A DNA stretch of 64,000 nt from positions 3,472,001 through 3,536,000 of the forward strand of contig NZ_JAUSXI010000001.1 in NCBI RefSeq assembly GCF_030815865.1. The letters are read 5' to 3'. Within the stretch, counting starts at the first letter, position 1; every line of letters starts with the position of its first letter. A program made the position numbers and the translations under genes. This stretch comes from Arthrobacter globiformis (lineage in GTDB: Bacteria > Actinomycetota > Actinomycetes > Actinomycetales > Micrococcaceae). Below, piece after piece: positions 56,748 through 64,000 of the stretch. The notes under the pieces were generated by a model that ran no database searches, was not told where the DNA came from, and saw nothing but the letters and a program-made list of their open reading frames with translations.

Positions 56748-57512
56748 GTGCTGATTCTGCTACCCCCATCCGAAGGCAAGACCCCGGCCGTCCACGGTGA
56801 CGCCATGGACTGGGCTTCGCTGAGTTTTCCTGTGCTGAACACCTACCGGGCCAAGGTGCTCGACGCGCTGGGGACAGTCAGTTCGCATGAGGACGCCCTC
56901 GCCTTGCTGGGCGTCGGCGCCTCCCTTAGGGACGACGTCGAACGCAACACCCGGCTCCACGCCGAACCGGCGGCGCCGGCCCACCAGGTGTATTCGGGCG
57001 TGCTGTACGACGCCCTGGGCTACAGGTCGATGACGCCGGCGCAGCGGCGCCGGGCGGATGGCTCGGTGCTGGTCATCTCCGCGCTGTGGGGCGCCATCCG
57101 GTTCGCCGACGCAGTGCCCGCCTACCGGCTGTCCATGTCAACGGCCCTGCCCGACGTCGGACGCCTTGCCTCATTCTGGAAACCGCAGCTTACCGAGGCC
57201 CTCGGCGAAATTGCCGGTGGCCAGCTCCTGGTTGATTGCCGGTCCAGCACCTACGCCGCCGCTTGGACTCCCCCGCCGGCAGACACTGTGGCGGTCAACG
57301 TGTTCACTGAGGTGAACGGTGCGCGCAAGGTGGTCAGCCACTTTGCCAAGCACACCCGGGGAGAGCTGGCCCGGTACCTGCTGACGCGGCGGGGCCAGGC
57401 CCCGGCGACGCCGGAGCAGCTGCGTAAGGCGGCGGCCGAGAAGTGGCAGGCCGAACTCGTTCCGGGCACAGCACGCAAGGCCCACGCCCTCAACATCATC
57501 CTGCCCAACTAG
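56748..57512 (+). CDS. yaaA: YaaA family peroxide stress protein
   Basis: A 254-residue DUF328 protein. It begins MLILLPPSEGKTP and contains HQVYSGVLYDALGYRSM, VLVISALWGAIRFADAVPAYRL, LLVDCRSSTYAAAW and KHTRGELARYLL. In E. coli YaaA limits Fenton damage during peroxide stress and binds DNA. The GTG start has TAAGAT 6 nt upstream, a leaderless-type promoter. A 48-bp palindrome begins right after the stop codon. Confidence 0.92.
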   Translation: MLILLPPSEGKTPAVHGDAMDWASLSFPVLNTYRAKVLDALGTVSSHEDALALLGVGASLRDDVERNTRLHAEPAAPAHQVYSGVLYDALGYRSMTPAQRRRADGSVLVISALWGAIRFADAVPAYRLSMSTALPDVGRLASFWKPQLTEALGEIAGGQLLVDCRSSTYAAAWTPPPADTVAVNVFTEVNGARKVVSHFAKHTRGELARYLLTRRGQAPATPEQLRKAAAEKWQAELVPGTARKAHALNIILPN

Positions 57513-57560
57513 CTGGCAATTGATGTCGTTTTGGGCGCTCAGAACGACATCTACTGCCAG
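57513..57560. repeat. 48-bp intergenic imperfect palindrome
   Basis: Two 24-nt arms (CTGGCA..GATGTCGTT.. and ..AACGACATC..TGCCAG) are complementary at 20 of 24 positions. It has no U tract. It lies between two convergent genes and could be a terminator or a dispersed REP-like element. Confidence 0.6.
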
Positions 57561-57577
57561 TCAGTTGGGTGAGGCGG

Positions 57578-58315
57578 TCAGACCCACTCGGCGGAGCGCA
57601 CCAGGATGCAGCCGGAGTCTGGGCAGAACACGATGTCGTCCTCGGAGGCGGCCTTGATCTCGGCCAGGTCGCCGGGGCTCAGCTGCATGCCGGAACCTTC
57701 CGACGTGCCGTGGAAGAGCCGGGCCGCGCCCACTCCGCGGCGGGCCAGGGTCTTCTCGTAGACTTCAAGCATTCCTGCGTCCAGCCCAGCGGCGAAGCCC
57801 GCCCGCTTGCCTGCCACCTCGGTCTCCTCGGCAGCGACCTCGGCCAGCGCCGCGTCGAGCTCTGCACGGATCCCGCCAAATGAACCCTGAATGTCGTCCA
57901 CGATGCTCTGCTGGGCAGCCTGACGTTCGCGCAGGACATCCAACCGCTCGAGGACCTCCAGTTCTACGTCCTCCAGGTCCGAACGGCGCTTGTTGAGCGA
58001 AGCAATGTCCTTCTGCAGAGCGACGAGATCCTTGGAGAGACCGGTTCCGCTGTTGAGCTTTGCCTCGTCCCGTTCGATCCGGGTCGCCACCTGCTCCACA
58101 TCGGCTTCGGCCCGCTTCAGTTCCGCTTCGGCGTCATGGACGGCGAGTTTCGCGGCGCCCAGCTCACCGTTGGCAACGCTGAGGGCGGCCTCAAGATCGG
58201 TGATCCGGGGATCGGATTCAAGGGTACGGCGGCGGTTGGACAGTGACTTCAGCCGGGCGTCCAGGCCCTGGAGCTCGAGCAACTTCAATTGTTCCGCCGG
58301 TGCTGCCTTGGCCAC
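57578..58315 (-). CDS. CdsZ-like coiled-coil zinc-ribbon protein with a degenerate zinc site
   Basis: A 245-residue protein: long coiled coil from about residue 20 to 175 (QGLDARLKSLSNRRRTLESD, ERDEAKLNSGTGLSKDL), then a C-terminal domain with the family motif GMQLSPGDLAEI and CPDSGCILVRS. Relatives carry two CxxC pairs binding zinc; here the first pair reads GTSEGSGM, without cysteines, and the second is spaced CPDSGC. It lies 62 nt downstream of the Nif3-like gene and is probably in its operon. Confidence 0.88.
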   Translation of the reverse strand: MAKAAPAEQLKLLELQGLDARLKSLSNRRRTLESDPRITDLEAALSVANGELGAAKLAVHDAEAELKRAEADVEQVATRIERDEAKLNSGTGLSKDLVALQKDIASLNKRRSDLEDVELEVLERLDVLRERQAAQQSIVDDIQGSFGGIRAELDAALAEVAAEETEVAGKRAGFAAGLDAGMLEVYEKTLARRGVGAARLFHGTSEGSGMQLSPGDLAEIKAASEDDIVFCPDSGCILVRSAEWV

Positions 58316-58377
58316 GTTTTACCTCCGCTTGATCCCATCCGGCTCCTGGCCGGCACCCCGTTGGGGTTTTCTAGACT

Positions 58378-59292
58378 CTAGTCGCCGCCGGGAGTCAGTA
58401 TGAAGTCCCACGGATCGCTGTTGGTGGTGCTGACCCGTATTTCGACGTCGAGGCCCTGGTCCGCGAGCACGTTGCCCAGCGCTTCGGCCGCGGCCGGGAG
58501 CCACAGCCATTCGCTGGCGAAGTGCGAGACATCGATGAGGTACGGCCGGTCATTGACAGCAGCCTCCCTGGCTTCCGAGGCCGGGTGGTGGCGCAGGTCC
58601 GCCGTGACGTACAGGTCAGCATTGCTGGCCCGGACCTCGTCAAAGAGGGAATCCCCGGCCCCGCCGCACACCGCGACCCGCTGCACGAGGCCGTCCTTGT
58701 CCCCGGACACGCGCACCCCGCCCGCCACCGCCGGGAGGATGCCGAAAACCCGCGCGGCGAAATCGCCCAAGGTCATGGACTCGCTCAAGTCCCCGACCCG
58801 CCCGATGCCTTCCTCCGGAAGGCCGTCCGCCGAAGGAGTTAACGGCGACACGTTTTCAAGGCCCAGGGCGTCGGCCAGGACGTCAGAAACGCCGCCCACT
58901 GCTGAGTCGCCGTTGGTGTGGACCGTCAGCAGTGCCGTTCCGGATTCGATCAGGCGGTGGACGGCCCGGCCTTTGGGGGTGTTGGCGGCAACCGAGGTGA
59001 CGCCCTTGAGGAGCAGCGGGTGATGGGTAATGAGCAGCTCCGCGCCCCATTCGATGGCCTCGTCAATAACCTCGATGGTGGGATCCACTGCGAACATGAC
59101 GCGCGTGATTTCAGCAGACGGATGGCCGGCCACGAGGCCCACCTCGTCCCATGACTCTGCCAGCGATTCCGGCCAGAGCTCCTCCACGGCCAGCATGAGC
59201 TGCCCCAAGGTAGCAGCAGCGGGTGACTCCGCGGCGTCGGGAGCTTCTTCCGGTTCCGCTGCAACGTCGCTGTTCACAGGTTCCATACTCAT
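58378..59292 (-). CDS. Nif3-like dinuclear metal-centre protein
   Basis: A 304-residue Nif3/YbgI family protein. Metal-ligand motifs are LLITHHPLLLKGV (HHP), LTVHTNGDSA and the C-terminal IDVSHFASEW with nearby Glu. The usual GTP-cyclohydrolase-like name is not a proven activity. The ATG is preceded by TAGGGT at 6 nt. The upstream side faces msrA. Confidence 0.92.
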   Translation of the reverse strand: MSMEPVNSDVAAEPEEAPDAAESPAAATLGQLMLAVEELWPESLAESWDEVGLVAGHPSAEITRVMFAVDPTIEVIDEAIEWGAELLITHHPLLLKGVTSVAANTPKGRAVHRLIESGTALLTVHTNGDSAVGGVSDVLADALGLENVSPLTPSADGLPEEGIGRVGDLSESMTLGDFAARVFGILPAVAGGVRVSGDKDGLVQRVAVCGGAGDSLFDEVRASNADLYVTADLRHHPASEAREAAVNDRPYLIDVSHFASEWLWLPAAAEALGNVLADQGLDVEIRVSTTNSDPWDFILTPGGD

Positions 59293-59387
59293 GTTTTTAC
59301 CCTACAGTCGGCTCTGGCCTCTGCCCGGTATATGACCCTAGGGTTGGCTGGGGGAATCATTGGCGCCCGCGGATCATTGAAGAGGAC

Positions 59388-59912
59388 ATGAAAACATTTG
59401 TGCTTGGCGGGGGCTGCTTCTGGTGCCTGGACGCCGTTTACCAGAAAACGAAGGGTGTCACGTCGGTGGTTTCGGGATACACCGGCGGCCATGAACGCCA
59501 CCCGGATTACTACTCAGTCTGCTCCGGCACCACGGGGCACGCGGAGGTGGTTGCCGTGACCTTCGATGAGGATGTCATCCCGGCCGAAGTCATCCTGGAC
59601 ATGTTCTTCGCCCTGCACGACCCCACCACGCTCAACCGGCAGGGGTACGACGTCGGCACGCAGTACCGCTCGTCAATGTTCTATGAGACCACCGAGGAGA
59701 AGATCCTCTTCGAGGAGGCGATCGAACGTAACCAGGCGCTGTGGTCGCGGCCGATTGTGACCGAGGTCAGCCGGCTCCCTGTGTTCTATCCGGCGGAGAA
59801 CATTCACCAGGACTACTACGCCAAGTTTCCTGAGCAGGGGTATTGCCAGGTCATTATTAACCCGAAGCTGGCCAAGGCCCGGAAATATTACTCTGCATGG
59901 CTTAATGCGTAG
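59388..59912 (+). CDS. msrA: Peptide methionine (S)-S-oxide reductase
   Basis: A 174-residue MsrA that repairs oxidised Met-S-sulfoxide. The active site is GGGCFWCLDAVYQ. Other motifs are GVTSVVSGYTGGHERHPDYY, CSGTTGHAEVV and VFYPAENIHQDYY. ATG 59388 with GAAGAGG upstream. The longer open frame upstream of it has no support. Confidence 0.95.
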   Translation: MKTFVLGGGCFWCLDAVYQKTKGVTSVVSGYTGGHERHPDYYSVCSGTTGHAEVVAVTFDEDVIPAEVILDMFFALHDPTTLNRQGYDVGTQYRSSMFYETTEEKILFEEAIERNQALWSRPIVTEVSRLPVFYPAENIHQDYYAKFPEQGYCQVIINPKLAKARKYYSAWLNA

Positions 59913-59979
59913 CAGTGGCGCTGACGCCCTCGTTAGGCTGGCCAAAGTATTCCCTCCTGAGAGATAGGCGCAACTACAC

Positions 59980-60915
59980 ATGGCACGGATCTACGACGAT
60001 GTAACACAGCTGGTGGGCGGCACCCCGCTGGTCAAGCTCAACCGCCTGACGGAAGGCCTGGACGCCACCGTTGCGGTGAAGCTTGAGTTCTACAACCCGG
60101 CCAACAGCGTCAAGGACCGTATCGGCGTCGCAATCATCGACGCCGCTGAGAAGTCCGGCGCGCTGAAGCCCGGCGGAACCATCGTCGAAGGCACCTCCGG
60201 CAACACCGGCATCGCCCTGGCCATGGTGGGCGCAGCCCGCGGCTACAAGGTCATCCTGACCATGCCCGAGACCATGTCCACCGAGCGCCGTGTGATGCTC
60301 CGTGCCTTCGGCGCCGAGATCGTGCTGACCCCGGGTTCCGAAGGCATGCGTGGCGCCGTGGAGAAGGCCCAGGAGATCGTCGCCAACACGGAGAACTCCA
60401 TCTGGGCCCAGCAGTTCGCCAACGAGGCCAACCCGCAGATCCACCGTGAAACCACGGCCGAGGAAATCTGGACCGACACCGACGGCAAGGTAGACATCTT
60501 TGTCTCCGGCATCGGCACCGGCGGGACCATTACCGGCGTCGGGCAGGTCCTGAAAGAGCGCAAGCCGGGCGTCCAGATCGTTGCCGTTGAACCCAAGGAC
60601 TCCGCCATTTTGAACGGCGGTGCCCCTGGCCCGCACAAGATCCAGGGCCTCGGCGCCAACTTCATCCCGGAGCTCCTGGACACCAACGTCTACGACGAGG
60701 TCCTGGACGCCACCCTGGAGGACTCCGTGGCCGTGGCCCGCGAGCTGGGCATCAAGGAAGGCATCCTGGGCGGCATCTCCTCCGGCGCCATCGTGTGGGG
60801 CGCCCTCGAACTGGCCAAGCGACCGGAAAACGCCGGCAAGCTGATCGTGGCGGTCGTCTGCGACTTCGGTGAGCGTTACATCTCCACCGTGCTCTATGAC
60901 GACATCCGGGGCTAG
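59980..60915 (+). CDS. cysK: Cysteine synthase A
   Basis: A 311-residue O-acetylserine sulfhydrylase. The PLP lysine is in [13 protein letters not shown], the phosphate loop [12 protein letters not shown], and the C-terminal [15 protein letters not shown]. It makes cysteine from O-acetylserine and sulfide. cysE follows 41 nt later, so both steps of cysteine synthesis lie together. Confidence 0.97.
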   Translation: MARIYDDVTQLVGGTPLVKLNRLTEGLDATVAVKLEFYNPANSVKDRIGVAIIDAAEKSGALKPGGTIVEGTSGNTGIALAMVGAARGYKVILTMPETMSTERRVMLRAFGAEIVLTPGSEGMRGAVEKAQEIVANTENSIWAQQFANEANPQIHRETTAEEIWTDTDGKVDIFVSGIGTGGTITGVGQVLKERKPGVQIVAVEPKDSAILNGGAPGPHKIQGLGANFIPELLDTNVYDEVLDATLEDSVAVARELGIKEGILGGISSGAIVWGALELAKRPENAGKLIVAVVCDFGERYISTVLYDDIRG

Positions 60916-60956
60916 ACCTTAGCCAGCCGCTTTCCGTTTCCTGTAGAAAGATCTTT

Positions 60957-61541
60957 GTGGGTTTCTTCGCAAGACTTAAGGAAGACCTCGACGCCGCCCG
61001 GTCCCACGACCCGGCGGCTCGAGGTTCTTTTGAGAACTTTTTCGCGTACTCCGGGCTGCACGCCATCTGGGCGCACCGCCTGACGCACAAGCTGTGGCAG
61101 GACCCGTCCACGCGGTTCCCCGCCCGGCTCATTTCGCAGCTCACACGCTTCCTGACGGGCATCGAGATCCACCCCGGTGCCACCATTGGACGCCGCTTTT
61201 TTATTGACCACGGCATGGGCGTGGTCATCGGCGAAACGGCCGAGATCGGCGAGGACGTCATGATCTACCATGGCGTCACTCTCGGCGGCCGCTCCCTCGC
61301 CAAGGTCAAGCGCCACCCCACCATCGGGGACCGGGTCACGATCGGTGCGGGCGCCAAAATCCTGGGGCCGATCACCATCGGCAACGACAGCGCCGTGGGG
61401 GCGAACGCCGTCGTGGTCAAGGACGCACCGCCCGAGTCCATCGTCACGGGCATCCCGGCAAGCTGGCGGCACCGCGACGCCCAGCGGGAGACCAAGCCCG
61501 CCGTGGACCCGGCTGAGTATTACATCGAATACCGGATCTGA
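60957..61541 (+). CDS. cysE: Serine O-acetyltransferase
   Basis: A 194-residue short (EpsC-type) enzyme producing O-acetylserine for cysK. It begins with GTG ([22 protein letters not shown]) and has left-handed beta-helix hexapeptides: [36 protein letters not shown] and [23 protein letters not shown]. The C-terminus ends IEYRI. It is shorter than E. coli CysE at the N-terminus. Confidence 0.95.
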   Translation: MGFFARLKEDLDAARSHDPAARGSFENFFAYSGLHAIWAHRLTHKLWQDPSTRFPARLISQLTRFLTGIEIHPGATIGRRFFIDHGMGVVIGETAEIGEDVMIYHGVTLGGRSLAKVKRHPTIGDRVTIGAGAKILGPITIGNDSAVGANAVVVKDAPPESIVTGIPASWRHRDAQRETKPAVDPAEYYIEYRI

Positions 61542-61592
61542 TCCTTACGGTGGGGCGGCTGTGCCTTTTGGAGCTGTTAGTGGCCGGCCGCC

Positions 61593-62355
61593 TCAGCGGG
61601 CGATGCGTTTCAGCACCGCCGTCACCGCCAGGTCGTACACGCGGTCCGGCAGCAGCCGGCGCAGTGCCGTGATGGCAACTGCGCCCCTGCCCACCGGGTA
61701 GCGGGTCCGGGGACGGGCGGCGGTGGCGGCCTGCAGCACCGCTCTGGCGACGACGTCGGGCTGGGTGGACGTCGCCGGCCTCTCGGTGGACGCCAGCACG
61801 GCGGCCATCTCCCTGGCCTAGGCCGCGTACGGCCCGCCGCCCGAGCTGGCCAGCAGCCCCTCGGCCGCAATCCCGCCCCACTCGGTAACGGTGCTGGCGG
61901 GCTCGATGATGGACACGCTGATCCCGTGCGGCTTCAGTTCCAGCCGCAGCGCATCACTGAGGCCTTCCACGGCGAACTTGCTGGCGTGGTACCAGGTGCC
62001 GAGCGGCTCATAGAACTTGCCTCCGATGGAGGAGATGTTGATGATCCTGCCTCTCCCGGCAGTCCGCATGGAGGGCAGGACCAGCTGCGTCATCCGCGCC
62101 ATGCCGAAGGCGTTCACGTCGAACTGCCGGCGCCCTTCGGCCAGCTCCATCTCCTCCAGCGCACCGAAGGAGCCGAAACCGGCGTTATTCACCAGGACAT
62201 CGATCCGGCCCTGCTCCCGGAGTACCGTGATCAGCAGGCTTTGCATGGACCCGTCATCCGTGACATCCAGCGGCAGGACCCTTATCCCCTGCGCCTTGAG
62301 CGGTTCCATCCTGTCCACCCGCCTGGCGCCGGCGTAGACAGCGAACCGGATGCAC
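61593..62355 (-). pseudogene. Short-chain dehydrogenase pseudogene (5' truncated, internal amber stop)
   Basis: The remnant reads FAVYAGARRVDRMEPL, VDVLVNNAGFGSFGALEEM, NISSIGGKFY, TWYHASKFAVEGL and SIIEPASTVTEWGG, an SDR with intact NNAG and YHASK motifs. Two faults are visible. The N-terminal about 30 residues with the TGxxxGIG cofactor loop are missing; the frame instead starts at the edge of the gnd terminator. At 61818-61820 a TAG interrupts the frame, after which the same frame continues as AREMAAVLASTERPATSTQP to 61593. A single C-to-T (CAG to TAG) would explain it. Confidence 0.88.
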
Positions 62356-62399
62356 GAACGGCCGGCACCTCCCAGAGTATCCGGGAGGGCCGGCCGTTC
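62356..62399 (-). terminator. Terminator of gnd
   Basis: Stem GAACGGCCGGC-CCTCCC / GGGAGG-GCCGGCCGTTC with one bulged base and a 9-nt loop, 22 nt after the gnd stop. Confidence 0.8.
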
Positions 62400-62421
62400 C
62401 TGCGTTACACCGCGGGGGTGG

Positions 62422-63859
62422 CTAGTGGGTGTCCACTGCCTCGACCTCGGACTTGTCCTCGCCCCACAGCGTGTGGAACGTGCCCTCGGCGTCGACGCGG
62501 CCGTAGGTGTGCGCACCGAAGAGGTCGCGCTGGCCCTGGATGACGGCGGCGGCGAGGCGCTTGCGGCGCAGGCCGTCGTAGTAGGCCAGCGAGGAGGAGA
62601 AGACGGGCACCGGAATGCCGAGCTGCACGGCGGTGGCAACCACGCGGCGCCAGGCCGGGAGTGCTTCGGCGATGGCCTTGGTGAAGGCCGGTGCGAACAG
62701 CAGGTTGGCCGGCTTCTGCTCCGCGGCGTAGGCCTTGGTGATTTCCTTGAGCAGCTCCGCACGGATGATGCAGCCGCCGCGCCACAGCGAGGCGATCTCG
62801 TCCAGCTTGAGGTCCCAGCCGTACTCCTTGGCGGAGGAAGTCAGCATGTCCAGGCCCTGGGCGTAGGAGACCAGCTTGGAGGCGTACAGCGCCTGGCGGA
62901 CGTCCTCGACGAAGTTTTCGGGGATTTCGACGGCGATTTCCTCGCCGGCCAGCAGCTCCTGGCCGAGTTTGCGCTGCTCCGCCTGGGAGGACAGGGCCCG
63001 GGCGGAAAACCGACTCGGCGATGCCTGAAACCGGGGAGCCCAGTTCGAGCGCGGAGATGACCGTCCAGCGGCCGGTGCCCTTCTGGCCCGCGGCGTCCAC
63101 GACGACGTCGACGAACGGCTTGCCGGTCTTGGCGTCCACGTGGCCGAGGACCTCGGCCGAGATTTCGATCAGGAAGGAGGCGAGCTCGCCCTTGTTCCAG
63201 TCGGCGAAGATCTTGGACTGTTCGGCGGGCTCAATACCGGCGCCGGAGCGCAGGAGGTCGAAGGCTTCGCCGATGACCTGCATGTCGGCGTATTCGATGC
63301 CGTTGTGCACCATCTTGACGAAGTGGCCGGCGCCGTCGGTGCCGATCCAGGCGCAGCACGGCTGGCCGTCAACCTTGGCGGAGATCTTCTCCAGCAGCGG
63401 GCCAAGGGCGTCGTAGGACTCCTTGGAGCCGCCGGGCATGATGGACGGGCCGTTGAGGGCGCCTTCCTCACCGCCGGAGACGCCGACGCCCACGAAGTGC
63501 AGGTCCTTCTCGGCCAGCGCGGCTTCCCGGCGGCGGGTGTCCTCGTAGTGCGAGTTGCCGGCGTCGATCACGATGTCGCCCGGTTCCAGCAGCGGAACGA
63601 GCTGGTCGATGACGGCGTCAACCGGCTTGCCGGCCTTGACCATGATGAGCACGCGGCGCGGCTTCTCCAGGGAGTCCACCAGCTCCTGCAGCGTTTCAGT
63701 GCGCACGAAGTCGCCGTCGGTGCCGTGCTTTTCGAGGAGGGCGTCGGTCTTCTCAACCGAGCGGTTGTGCAGGGCAACGGTGAAGCCGTTGCGGGCCAGG
63801 TTGCGGGCGAGGTTGGCGCCCATCACCGCGAGGCCGGTGACACCGATGTGTGCTGACAT
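62422..63859 (-). CDS. gnd: 6-phosphogluconate dehydrogenase, reading frame interrupted by a one-base insertion
   Basis: A decarboxylating dehydrogenase of the oxidative pentose phosphate pathway. The N-terminus IGVTGLAVMGANLARNLARNGF, HFVGVGVSGGEEGALNGPSIMPGG and HFVKMVHNGIEYADMQ are normal. At 63004-63005 one extra G/C shifts the frame: the sequence reads SGIAESVF then RPGPVLPGG, while the family continuation ARALSSQAEQRKLGQELLAGEE lies one base out of phase, resuming visibly as MLTSSAKEYGWDLKLDE and ending SEVEAVDTH at 62422. The corrected protein is about 478 residues. The C-terminal fragment carries the active-site and dimer helices, so the gene as written would not give a full enzyme. 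Confidence 0.94.
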
Positions 63860-64000
63860 CAAAAACTCCAATTCAGTGTGTGCAACATGTGTGCGTTGCG
63901 TCCCGTCTCTGCTGCGGAACACGCTTTAGAAAAGTAGGCTGTGAATAAAGCATATATATTCGAGGGCGGGGGCGAAAGCGGGTGACCACTCCTTGGACGC

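Noticed and set aside
62405..63003. Arg/Pro-rich tail of the unshifted gnd frame as a real domain
   Set aside because: The conserved 6PGDH C-terminus lies in the neighbouring frame of the same region; the tail is out of phase.

Overview
The window is GC-rich chromosomal DNA, densely packed with genes on both strands. It looks like a Micrococcaceae actinobacterium close to Arthrobacter or Pseudarthrobacter. The evidence is the clpP1-clpP2 pair, a mycothiol-type DsbA-like protein, an MptB-like mannosyltransferase, a ThiD-TenA fusion, a translational-type T-box in front of ileS, type A RNase P RNA, and many genes with a TANNNT -10 box about 6 nt before the start codon. I see no prophage, insertion sequence, CRISPR array or defence island. 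Most of the window is core genome.

Layout. 1-8 kb (minus): obg (cut by the window edge), rpmA, rplU, a TPP-riboswitch-controlled thiD-tenA fusion and a large RNase E/G. 8.3-9 kb (plus): a VKOR family protein. 9-15 kb (minus): the T-box-ileS-folC-DUF4233-ndk operon. 15-20 kb: a membrane EEP phosphatase, an SDR, a DUF488 protein and valS, which carries a one-base frameshift. 20-26 kb (minus): a DsbA-like protein, clpX, clpP2-clpP1 and tig, followed by tRNA-Pro and tRNA-Gly. 26-30 kb (minus): rpiB, a Nei glycosylase and an AlkZ-like protein, then a DUF1648 membrane protein. 30-36 kb (plus): pepN, an OsmC protein, an MscS channel, a type II truncated haemoglobin and tesB. 36-41 kb: ettA, a lipoprotein, an SSB paralog, tRNA-Arg, a secreted metallophosphoesterase and a LapA-domain protein.

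41-46 kb holds the most accessory-looking block. Three overlapping genes (a Gfo/Idh/MocA dehydrogenase, a DUF993 protein and a TIM-barrel isomerase) face a divergent LacI regulator across an intergenic region with two LacI-type palindromes. This looks like a substrate-inducible catabolic module of unknown substrate and is the best candidate here for an undescribed pathway.

46-64 kb: a GNAT protein, map, an AlkD-like glycosylase whose reading frame runs into its convergent neighbour, an MptB-like mannosyltransferase with a 4 x 15-bp tandem repeat at its start, orn, tRNA-His, def, an HNH protein, a long-form gap, rnpB, a Tat/lipo esterase, yaaA, a CdsZ-like protein, a Nif3-like protein, msrA, cysK, cysE, a decayed SDR pseudogene and gnd, which carries a second one-base frameshift.

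The frameshifts in valS and gnd are each one extra G/C in a short G/C run, in genes that are normally essential or important. Assembly or sequencing error is the first explanation to test. The SDR remnant (5' truncation plus an internal amber codon) looks like genuine decay.
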